Assembly (NCBI GenBank): GCA_935421135.1
Contig: OW285197.1
Location: 13,397,223 to 13,461,222 of the forward strand
Origin: Bugulina stolonifera
Taxonomy: Eukaryota; Bryozoa; Gymnolaemata; Cheilostomatida; Bugulidae
DNA length: 64,000 nucleotides
Reading direction: 5' to 3'
In this document: positions 44,601-55,700 of the stretch, in pieces
Layout of the letters: the number at the start of each line of letters is the position of its first letter
Numbering within the stretch: the stretch's first letter is position 1
Translations under genes and position numbers: made by a program
Notes under the pieces: model-generated
The model's input: the letters and a program-made list of their open reading frames with translations, nothing else
Database searches by the model: none
What the model was told of the DNA's origin: nothing

Positions 44601-47600
44601 AGTAGTTTCTGCTTGCCTGTCAAACTCTGACTGTGCTTGTCTTAGCTCTGCTTCAGCCTATTAGAACACAAGCATGTGGAGATAACTCTGTATACAACCA
44701 GTAGATAATAGAGAGTACATAACTCCATAATATATAGTATACAATACTAGTATATAATAGAGAGTACAAAACTCCATAATATACAGTATACAACCAGTAA
44801 ATAATAGAGAGTACATAACTCCATAATATACAGTATACAACCAGTATATAATAGAGAGTACATAACTCCATAATATACAGTATACAACCAGTATATAATA
44901 GAGAGTACATAACTCCATAATATACAGTATAAAACCAGTATATAATAGAGAGTACATAACTCCATAATATACAGTATACAACCAGTAAATAATAGAGAGT
45001 ACATAACTCCATAATATACAGTATACAACCAGTATATAATAGAGAGTACATAACTTCATAATATACAGTATACACACTAGTAATAGAGAGCACATAACTC
45101 CATAATATACAGTATACAACCAGTATATAACAGAGAGTACATAACTCCATAATATACAGTAGGTCATCACTGAGAACCAATCAGAAAGGCCGATAGCTAT
45201 CCTCCTTTATATGATATAAACAAGGTACTGGTGTATGCTGTTGATTAGTACACTGAGCTATAAACTGAATAAAGAGAAGGCAACTCTGACTCTATAACTA
45301 TCACTTTATCAGTGAATAAATCAGCTTAGAGGTCATTGTAACAAGCTAATAACTTTGATGTCTATAGTTGGGTTATAGATGGAATAGATAGAAAAAAATA
45401 GTTAGAAATAATAAAAAGAAAAGCTCTAATAATAAATCTGTAGATTATAGTTAGAACGGAGAGAAGCTATAATGTAAGTTACACAACACAAAGTTGCAAT
45501 TGTCCTCTCTCCCATAAAAGGTTAAAGAAACCTACAGCTGTTCACCCATGTAGAACTACCATAAACCATATTAAGCCATAGAGAAGCCATTAACCAATAA
45601 GCTAAGCTATAACTATAACAATGGTAATAATATGGAGGCTGTACAAGACAACATTAACACTGAACCCCAAAGTAAAAATTCCTCTCTGCACCAAACAAAA
45701 ATTTAATTTGAATTAGATTTTACTTAATTTCAAGACATAACATTTACAAGTACATGTATATAATATAAATATAAAGAATGAAATTTCTACTTTGAGGTGA
45801 GCAGAGAACACCAGCCATAATATGCAACTGACCTTCACAATCAACTCCTGTTGGAATATAATAATATAGACTGTGATTATATCTATTATATAGACTGTGA
45901 ATATCTATTATATTACACCTGTATCATTGTATTAGACTAGATATTATAATAGTATCAGGTAATGAGATATCATATCTACAGACCTACATTGTGTGTGTAT
46001 ATTATGTACATGTGCATATGTTTACATACATTGTATAATGCAATACTAGTTATATGTGGGACCAACTATAATACACTTAATTATGACTGCATAGTATGCT
46101 TAGAAACCTGGGCTAAATCATATCACTCAAGAACATAGTCTATCCACACAAAGAATAAACACACTAGCTGTAGCTTAGTAAGCTATCAAATCATAATAGT
46201 CTAGTGACAGGTGGTGGCAGGTGCTTCTCCCTCATGTATTAGTAATGTAAAGTAATAAAGCTGGAGACATGACTGTATCTCTCAGAGAGACAGCTATCCT
46301 GAGTGCTAAGTATATGATCACTAGTTGAAATACTGGAGGTGTGCAGTTAGTGTAATGTATAGACCCCACTGTATAGCTATAAAGTTCCCCATAGCAAAGG
46401 GTATAGTATAGCAGAGGGTATAGTATAATATTGTGCTACACTAACGGCTGGGAGTTGTCATCCCTTACCACACCACTGCATATTTTCAATTGAATAATTA
46501 ATGGTATTCCCAGGTTCATAATGAGCTGATAACTCCACACAGCTGGTACATTGAGTATATTGTCTACACTATTACTACATGGGTACAACATTGAGAGCAC
46601 CCTACAATAGCCACAACAAAGTAGTGTATGTGTGTATAGTGCATACAGGGTATATACGTGTACTGCTGCTATCTAGTGCTTATAACATATAATATACACT
46701 AGTACTATATATATATATATCACTTCTATATAATATTGTTATACTACCTCTATCTGTATAGGCTTCATCTTACTCTATAATAATAGCATGTGTTGCTATA
46801 CAAGGTGGTACACACCATTATCTGTACACAGCGTACTATATAAAGTGTATCTGACTTATATGTGTATACACTACGTACACATTCAATAGCAGACCTATCA
46901 AATGAACAATAGCACGCTAGAGATTATTCTCAGCTCTTCTGGAATAACTGGAAGTAATGACATCATTGTGTACTAAGCAGTAATTTTACCAACAGATGGA
47001 AGTTGTGTGCTCTTGTAAAGCAAGAACAAGAGATATAGACCAACTCCAGGATGAAGTAGGTAAAAGAGAGAACAACTTCATATAGTGGTACAAGTGATAG
47101 AAAGCAGACCGCTAATTGGCCTGACTGACTTACAGTTTTATAAACTATATAATGGTGTCTCCTTTCCAACAGGTGAGAGCAAGGAGGGGAGTGGGAGGTG
47201 AAATGGTACAGCAGGTAGTGACAGGCAGTAGGGATAGAATCAGAGACAACAGAGAGAACATGTAACTATAGAGATACTTTATACTAGAGTGTACTAGTGA
47301 TATACACGTATACATTAATATCATAATGTAACAGCACACAGTAGTGTAGTGTGGTCTACTCACATCTGATTTCCCTTTCTCTGACTTTGCTCTCTTTAAT
47401 TTACTCTTGGCAGCATCCAAGTCCAGTCTCTTGACCTCTAGAGACCTCCTCTCTTTCTATATATCCACAATATACTTATAAATATAATGTAAACATACTT
47501 GTGTATATCCACAATATACATATGAATACAATGTAGACATACTTGTGTATATCCACAATATACATATAAATATAATGTAGACATACTTGTGTATATCCAC

Positions 47601-50600
47601 AATATACATATAAATATAATGTAGACATACTTGTGTATATCTGTCTGTGAAATATAGCAGCTCCCCATGAAGAGCATCACATGACAAAGTGAACATTACA
47701 AACTCACTAAAGACACAGTTGGCTATTTATGTGTTAGGTGATGGCACCTTTACTGAGTTGGAATGTGGCCAATCACGGAATGAGTTTAAAGTGACAGGAA
47801 GTTCTCAAACATTGCAGAATGATGAAAGATTATTTAGACTGTGGACCTTACTATACTATTACTATACAGTATACTTCTCACATATTCCATGTACATATAT
47901 CATAGACATAACACTAATCAGGTGATACCTAATAATAGAGAGAAAGTCACAGGAAGTAGAGTGAGTTGCCATGGCAACCGCCCACACACACACTGTAACA
48001 TACTATAATAGAGGTTATAATATGGACAGATAGGATACTAACAGCTATATTCTTCATATCAGTGTCTAGGAATGCTCTGAGTGGCTGGAGGTATTCTGAG
48101 GTAGATGTAGACACAAACGTCCTCTCACAGTCGCCCAACTTCTGCTCTGTCTGACCGACTTTAAGGAGAGCATTACCTACAACCAGTACACACAACGTTG
48201 CATTCACATGTAAAAGTCATTGTAATCACATGTAGAAGTCATTGAAATCACATGTAGAAGTCATTGTAATCACATGTAGAAGTCATTGTAATCACATGTA
48301 GAAGTCATTGTAATCACATGTAGAAGTCATTGTAATCACATGTAGAAGTAATTGTAATCACATGTAGAAGTCATTGTAATCACATGTAGAAGTCATTGTA
48401 ATCACATGTAGAAGTCATTGTAATCACATGTAGAAGTAATTGAAATCACATGTAGAAGTCATTGTAATCACATGTAGAAGTCATTGTAATCACATGTAGA
48501 AGTCGTTGTAATCACATGTAGAAGTAATTGTAATCACATGTAGAAGTCATTGTAATCACATGTAGAAGTCATTGTAATCACATGTAGAAGTCATTGTAAT
48601 CACATGTAGAAGTCATTGTAATCACATGTAGAAGTCGTTGTAATGTCAGGCTTCTGACAAGGGTAGCTTTTTGATGGATACGAAAAGCCAAACTACTACG
48701 TGTACACGAGTCTAACAGTGACGATAGACTAGGATCTACTTCATAGGATTCATTATAATCTTAAACAGAGTGCTAGATGGTGTACCACCCTATGATCATA
48801 ACTAAACACACTGAGTCTCTGTATCACAGGCTACGATACACAACACAGATAGTGACACTAATAGACTGTGATCCACAAACTCAGCCAATATAGTCACACC
48901 ACCCCATTGTGTGCTACAACTGAACAGTGTAGGAGGAACGAACAGACAGACAAACTAAGAGTATAATATGTGAGGAGTACAATCACACTGAAGGCTACAC
49001 GAGAGAGTAACATATACTATTACATATCCTACTGATCACAACACAAGACATACTTAGTGCTAGTTCTTCAGTCCGAGCTAACATAGAGTTATATCCTAAA
49101 GTAATAGATAGCGAGAGTTAATTAGACCTACTATATGGGAACTAAGTATAAAATATATAACATGCATATGTTAGTCATAGACAGAAGAGGTATCATAGTT
49201 ATAGTCTGACAGAGTCCACTATGGAGGGGGGGGGGGGGGGGTTGCGGCTCTCCCACTTGATAATCAGGAACAAAATATATTCACTATAAGAAGTTTAATA
49301 TAAATAACAAGTGGAACCGTAGTGAGTCATATTTGACACAAACTGTGAGTTGAGCTGGTTGACAGTAAGGGAGTTGTTCTCCCTTGTCCATATTATAAGT
49401 TATAAACTATCAGTCATATTAGTCCAATAGAATCAGTTACATTCTGTAGTTAGCCTGTAAATCTCACACAACATCGCAAGTTTTAATTGAGGGTTTATGA
49501 CTACCACCCTATTTAGCACACATACCGTATGAAGAACCAGGGCCATACACAGCACTAGCTTCCAGCATGGTGCCACCTAACTGTGCTAAATTAGATATCC
49601 TTTGTTTCTTCTTCTCAAGCCCCGTCCTCTCCAACTTGTCGTAGAGATAATCCTCGGCTCGAGCCGCTACACATACAATATCACCACTGTTAGATGTACA
49701 TATGATTTAACTACAAAATATAATCTGTATATATACACTTGTATCTGAATTATACACACTAATTATTGCTGCATTTAGCCATTTATTTCATGAACCTAAC
49801 TAACTGACTGACTGACTAACTAACTGACTGACTAACCGACTGACTGACTGACTAACCGACTGACTGACTGAGCTCACCTGTAAATATAGGGTACCCCAGC
49901 AAATGCACATCCTACATACAGGAATACAATAATGGCCATAAAATGTAGATATTTGATAAGATTATAGTACGAATAATTGAAATGTGTGAGTCCCCCTCCC
50001 TAAACACTCGTACTGACTGACTGTCATATTGATTACACTTACCGGTAGGAAGGGCATCTAGTACTTTGGGTAATTATTATCATTATTGGTAAAACAATAT
50101 TCACCAAGTGGATTGCTATTATATACACTGAGTCGCTACAAACTGTTACAGCAAGACTATTGATTAGTAATTACTAGAGAGTACTTATACAGCTATCAAG
50201 GGAATACTTACATGTAGTACATCACCTGATGGAGATTTATAGCGGACAAGTGTGTTACTATACAACATCAGCCTTAGCTTACATTGCTACCTGTTACAGG
50301 TAGACAAGTGTGTTACTATACAACACCAGCCTTAGCTTACATTGCTACCTGTTACAGGTGCACAAGTGAGTTATTATACAGCACCAGCCTTAGCCTACAT
50401 TGCTACTGGTTACAGGTGCACAAGTGTGTGCCTATGTAGTACCAGCCTACTGTAGCATCCTACTATCCCAGTATTAATAGGTTTATATCTGTCACTACTA
50501 ATAACTTATAACCCATAGACTGCTAGTCTACATAGTACTATATGTACCAGTATACTTACTGGGGTCAGGATGTAGGACATTCTCTGTACACTTGAGCAGA

Positions 50601-51790
50601 TGCTCTGTTTGGGTCTTTGTCTTGTCTGCTCTCTGAATCAACTGTTCAAAGTGAGCATCCAGGTCAGTGTGTTCTGCTGTACCTAACTTTTCCCCAGTGT
50701 ACTACAAGAAGTATAGAGACACATGTGACATACATGATGCATTATATCTACAGTAGGTCAGTGCATTCAGCTGTTTCTAATAATGATGTGAGAATTTTTA
50801 TCATATACAAATGTAATGACCAAAACCACTTAACACCCCTTAACACCAGCAATTAGTGTTCTGTGTAGCTGGTTTAATACACAGGTACTATGCAAGGCGA
50901 TCATGTGCCATAGAGCCTTAGCTTCAAACCCCAGCCAAGATAAGTTACTTTCACAGATGAGGGATCAAGTCCCAGACCGCACAGAAATAAATTCCATGCA
51001 AGAAATATGTTATATATAAGCATTAAATTTGGCACTAAAATATTTTCTGCAAATCATCTATGAATTAGTGTTACTTGCTACTTTTATAAATATGCTTAAA
51101 CTCTTTTAAGAGTAGTGCTAAACTGCAAAAAAAGTAGCATCAAACACTGTAACCAAGTCAGTTGACTCCTAACTGGCGAGCATGCTTTATTACATTAGAC
51201 TCAGAATGAGACTGAGTATAAGAAAGTATAGTAATTCATGTCCCTAGTTGTCAGTGCAGCTAACTTTGATTGTTTTGTTAACTCAGTGATTTCTATTTTA
51301 ACTAGAAAAATTAGATTCACCATCAATATTTCAAACAGTTTTTCTCAACAAAACTGAATATATAATAAAAATAACAACACTAAGTCATTGTCAATTAATT
51401 AATTAATCTAAAGAAATGTGAAAACAAAAAAATGACATCAGAAGAGCAATAAAAAACCCTGAGATTAAATTATTTAAATTTCAACTTCATGAAGCTTGAT
51501 CCCACTTCACTAATTTTAAAATCACGAAAATAAAACGAAAAACGATGTAAATGATTTAAAAGAAATTTAAAATCAATTGCGAAAGCTTCGCTTGACTTAA
51601 GCATCAATTGAAGTGGGTCTTTGTTCTGCTTTATTTTCTAGTCATGATTCAATTGCTACTTGCATAAAAATATATAATAATTGTAACCATAATTCTGTTC
51701 ACATACCGATAGTACAAATGACCATCTTACCTGTACAGCACGATTAAATAGAGCAGATGCACCACCAGCAAACTTTTTCAAGTCTTCCAT
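41651..51790 (-). CDS. SH3GLB: Endophilin-B (SH3GLB-like): BAR plus SH3
   Basis: Minus-strand exons, in order: 51731-51790 (starts MEDLKKFAGG), 50560-50701, 49526-49666, 48043-48176, 47364-47456, optional 45833-45847, 44585-44657, 44154-44271, then either 43414-43594 or 42590-42722, and 41651-41755. Phases agree; the product is 348 residues with the first cassette and 332 with the second, close to vertebrate endophilin-B. Helix H0 plus the BAR domain cover about 1-253 (YTGEKLGTAEHTDLDAHF, NALLKVGQTEQKLGD, KRLDLDAAKSKLKRAK, LLLEGIS, ASYYASCHQYMQDLQRQLG). SH3: RAKVLYDY, then DSDWMMAERGGQQGRVPMAY. Family role: membrane curvature at endosomes, Golgi, mitochondria and autophagosomes. Every junction is GT-AG. 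Introns contain several minisatellites. Confidence 0.93.
42590..42722 (-). other. Alternative SH3 exon A (endophilin-B)
   Basis: 133 nt, entering with one base and leaving in phase 0 at GATGAG|GTGAATA. It encodes a Gly/Lys linker (HKVPGKGGFASL) and the SH3 start RAKVLYDYETTTAGELSLTA. It joins the same last exon as exon B. An upstream acceptor is also possible because the frame stays open beyond 42756. Confidence 0.75.
43414..43594 (-). other. Alternative SH3 exon B (endophilin-B)
   Basis: 181 nt, same entry and exit phases as exon A, donor GATGAG|GTAATAG. It encodes a longer Ser/Pro/Thr-rich linker (SSGVQSPDLVAPPTLT) and RAKVLYDYFASNDTELSLIA. Placing A after B in one transcript would shift the frame and give an early stop, so the two must be used one at a time. 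Confidence 0.78.
44690..45165. repeat. 48-bp minisatellite, about 10 copies
   Basis: Unit includes CATAACTCCATAATATACAG and TATACAACCAGTATATAATA. It lies in an endophilin-B intron, starting about 30 bp before exon 44585-44657. Long minus-strand frames here are artefacts. Confidence 0.92.
45833..45847 (-). other. Possible 15-nt microexon of endophilin-B
   Basis: Minus strand: ATTCCAACAG|GAGTTGATTGTGAAG|GTCAGT. Both splice sites are good and the phase is 0 on each side, so it would insert ELIVK between KGKSD and AEAELRQ, the position where vertebrate endophilin-B genes carry alternative insert exons. Confidence 0.5.
47457..47645. repeat. 42-44 bp minisatellite ending at an acceptor
   Basis: Unit contains TATCCACAATATACATATAA and ATATAATGTAGACATACTTG. 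On the minus strand the last unit runs directly into the acceptor TGGATATATAG of the endophilin-B exon that starts at 47456. Confidence 0.88.
48205..48645. repeat. 22-bp minisatellite, about 20 copies
   Basis: Unit AATCACATGTAGAAGTCATT plus GT, nearly identical copies, in the endophilin-B intron upstream of exon 48043-48176. It has no spacers, so it is not a CRISPR-like array. Confidence 0.93.
49226..49241. repeat. Run of 16 G
   Basis: An uninterrupted poly-G tract in an endophilin-B intron. The exact length may be a sequencing or assembly estimate. Confidence 0.8.
49797..49872. repeat. (ACTG)n/(ACTA) tetranucleotide tract
   Basis: Alternating GACTGACTGACTAACC units, in an endophilin-B intron. 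Confidence 0.85.
50235..50430. repeat. 58-bp direct repeat, three copies
   Basis: Copies share ACAAGTGTGTTACTATACAA, CAGCCTTAGC(T/C)TACATTGCTA and (C/G)TGTTACAGGT. They lie in an endophilin-B intron. Confidence 0.82.
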
Positions 51791-52778
51791 TTTCCACTTC
51801 CTAGGATCAATAAGATTTGCCTTGGTTCCAACAACTATCGCCGATAGTATTCGTGGTCAGAAATTGATGTTCGCGCTCAAACACCCACACAGTATTGGCA
51901 TTTACCAATGTGGTTCTCAAGCTTAACGTATCACAGTATTGATATCGGCATTATATACATGCGAAGAATATAAGTAAGCAGAAAAGCTCAATTAAATTCT
52001 TTTGTGTAAAAAAGTACATGTATTATCTATGTTATTTTGTCATAAATTATACAACAACAACGGTCAAATCAAAATATAGGATGTTGCAATATCACAGTGC
52101 ACGACTATTTATAGTTGCCGAGAAATTGTCGAAATCTATCAGGGAGCTATAACTCTTAACATACTATGCAGATGATTCAATGAGCTGTAATGCAACTCCT
52201 TGGATGTTATGTTTATGCGTATTTACTATTTATATTGAATTATTTTGGAAAAGACTTTCTAGAAATGAGTTTTTGTTTGAAATACACGGGTAGAACAACC
52301 TAGAAATGTAATGTTACAGTAGGTCGACATAGTCAACTCAACCCTTCTTACTCCTTGACTCAACATACTGTCAAAATTGGACAGAGTTTTGTGTATTATT
52401 GTATTTTTATTCCAAATTGAACAATTCGAATTAAAATATGAAGTAAAATACTAATCTTCTTGTCTGAGCTGGTGGCCATTGCTATGACTTGTGTCATGTG
52501 CTATATGTTTAATATTTAGGACACTCTTGTTGACTGCTAACTTTTACTATCGTCCATGCAGCATTGTATCATATCAAACAGGATGTATGTTAGTGTACTA
52601 TCTCATTCTTCTCCTGCATGATGACTTGTAGGCCTGTCTATCTAATCACAAAGGTGTCACAGTCTACAATATCCAACAAGCAAGGGTCATCTATTCTTGT
52701 ATTTGAAAATATTTTGAGTGCTGAGAAAGCGAGTGATGCCTACTAATTTGATTAGAGTGGAAAATGTAGAAATATCGC
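51791..52778. other. Intergenic region, endophilin-B promoter side
   Basis: Upstream of the minus-strand start at 51790. No second gene is seen. No TATA box in a convincing position. Confidence 0.5.
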
Positions 52779-55700
52779 TCATATACCTACCGATTCTCTA
52801 TCAAATGGAATGGTGACGATGCTGATAGCTCCCGCACTGCTACTGGCTGTAGGTTGTTGGTACTGAGGCTGGTTAGTGTCCTCCACTACAATTGTGATGC
52901 CGCTGATGTTGTGTAGCATGGCATCACTACCTATTGTAGCTGCACTTCTTGACCGAGCTCTGCTTTGAGATCTCGTTCTTCTTGCCCTTAGTTTTCTAGT
53001 AGAGCCAGCTTCAGAGCTGTCCATCTGTGCTCTAATTCAACATGACAATGACAGTGTGTACTCATGCCGTATAACTTATTATTATATTATACAGCGATAA
53101 TATTGTATTATAGCGACATGTTTATGTGTGACTCAATGCTGTTAGTTTTTGAGGTAACAGGTTATGGAATTATATGTGTAACATTAGTGAATATCAATAG
53201 TATATACATTGTAGACAGCCAAAACTAGTATGCTCTTCAAAGTCTTATGAAAATTAATATATCAATGTATTGTACTGTGATGGTACGCCCAGTCGTATCT
53301 TACATCTGACACTCATTATTGTGTGCATACATGTATATATCTGCTTGTACTTTACTCCTATATTGTTGTATATGATTATATGATTATATCTAAGTCTTTT
53401 AATGCCTTTTATACCCATGTACAGAGGCCCGACCTCTCAGAATCCATTGATATTCATTTTGTACATGAATTGGACCATTATAAGCAACTTTTGTAGAACC
53501 CGACCTATTTTGGGTCGGCCGTCGGGCTTCCGGCGGCCATCTTGTTGCGCAACTTCCGGACGACCACACGTCGTCTTTTCCCGACGTCACGTCGGCCGGA
53601 AGTCCTTATACTATATAAAGGGCATTGTTTTACTGTTCATTGTCTCAGTCTACACTTGGCTTTCAATAAAGACACATCTATACTTGATACAGAGACTTTC
53701 TCTTCCTTTTACTAGGTCATTCGCTTAGCGAACCGCCTACTAGGTCGAATTACTCTCTTTCATTGTATAGTCTGAAGGTCGGACTTGGGATCAGATGGGT
53801 CGTCTTTGGTAGTATTTGGGCTACTGAGACCGCTCGATCTTTCATGTAATGCGAAGTCCTATTACCACTCATAGGCACTTCATTTCTGGGTCGATAGTCG
53901 TCCAAGGACGACCGCACCAAATCACAGAAACCATTACAGTACTATTAGGAAGATTATAATATAAAGCTACAACTTCTTAACTGTAATACATGCACATGTG
54001 TATTAGAGAGAGGATAACTTCCTAACTACACTACATGCACATGTATATATCAGAGAGGGGACAACTTTTTAACAATAATTATGTGTGCATATATTGGAGA
54101 GAGGACAACTTCTTGACTATAATACGTCTTTGTATATTAGAGCTTTGACAACTTCCTAAGCACAATGTATGTTATGTTAGAGAGAAAACAACTTCCTAAA
54201 TGTAATACATTTTTCACATTAGAGAGAGGACAACTTCCTAACTACAATACTTGTCTATTCTAGAGAAAGGGCAACTCTCCAACTGTACTGTGTGTTGCAT
54301 TAGAGAGAAAACAACTTTCTGACTACATTGTAGGTTAAAATTAAAGCTACTAGCTGACCTGCTCTCTGCAGCTGACAAGGCACCTGGTCTTGTACTTGTA
54401 TACACGTAACCAATGACAGCAACTACTGAGAGTATTCCCAGTAAACATGCTACTGCAGAAGGATAGACCCACCATTTTATCTGATCTACAGTAGAAAATA
54501 AATACATACAATGTATAATATATATATTACTAGTATATATATATACATGTATAGCATAGCATTATTATAGTGTTATATGACCTGCTACTCCACATTAGCC
54601 CAGTTAATGGAGTGTTGGGACAACAACTGACGTGGTCTACTAGCTCTCTGATTGGTTACACAAGGTGTGCACATTACTTGTATTTGCAGAAGATATCATA
54701 ATTAAACACCATATGACTCTTCTAATATTACGGGTACCTACATTGATGACATTTTACTGTGACCATGTGACATTCCTAATTCCATCACAGTGACTCTGAT
54801 TAGATTAATTGGAGGACTTTTAGGAGGGATTAAAGTGTGGAAACTTGGAAATGGATTTCAACCAGAATCTAGGCTGAAAATCAATTGCTGGATCAGGGAG
54901 ACTAATATGCAATGATATTTATTTATTCTATTTGCAGTAAATTTCCTCCCCTGATACAACAAAGTGAGACGAGACAACTCTGAGATCTGCTGTATCAGTT
55001 GCATGCAAGCACCTACAGAACTTGGCAGACCTACATGTACAATGTACAGGATTATGGGACACCTCACTGAACAGCTGCTAATACTACATGAGCTCATGTG
55101 ATATATTTTGTGTATATAGGTGTATACAAGTCATGTGATTATGTATTTGATACACAACATGATATGGAGAGCATGATGAGACATAAGTACTATAGTTACA
55201 TGTGTATATATACCTCCACTGGCTGCATCCCCATCTACAACAGGTAGAGGAGATGATGTCACACATAGCCCAGTGATGTTATCTGCTAAGGTGGGCGGGG
55301 AACATTCACAGTATCCTGTAGGCAGTGGAGTTGTGTCACCCCGCGTATAGATGATATTACATACTGTGTTGGTATAGGCTTTGTGATGTATACTCCCACA
55401 GTCTGAGTCATTTCTACACCTCACTGTAACACAAACCATACATAATACTATACAAGTACAATGTATATGGCTAGTAATATGGTATGACATAGTGGGTGTC
55501 AGTAAGCAATGGTAGCTAGAATTTCTGTAGATCTCTATTTAGAAAGTAAATGTAATATGTAGCACATGGCCAATGGATTATGGGGGAGTTGAGGGAAAAG
55601 TACAGCAGGGATATGTGTTATTACTAAGAAAGAGTCTGTGTTTAAATAAATTATATATTTCTTCTTTCCGCTTATCAAGGTAAGGGGCCAGCCAGTAATA

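Noticed and set aside
44653..45180. Minus-strand frames of 169-175 codons
   Set aside because: Open in two frames across the 48-bp minisatellite; the real endophilin exon lies just beside it at 44585-44657.
48205..48645. CRISPR-like regular array
   Set aside because: Units are contiguous with no unique spacers, inside a eukaryotic intron; it is a minisatellite.
53399..53728. Frames within the LTR copies (for example 108 codons at 53402, 154 at 56918)
   Set aside because: They cross U3/R sequence shared by solo LTRs, shift between copies and show no retroelement protein.
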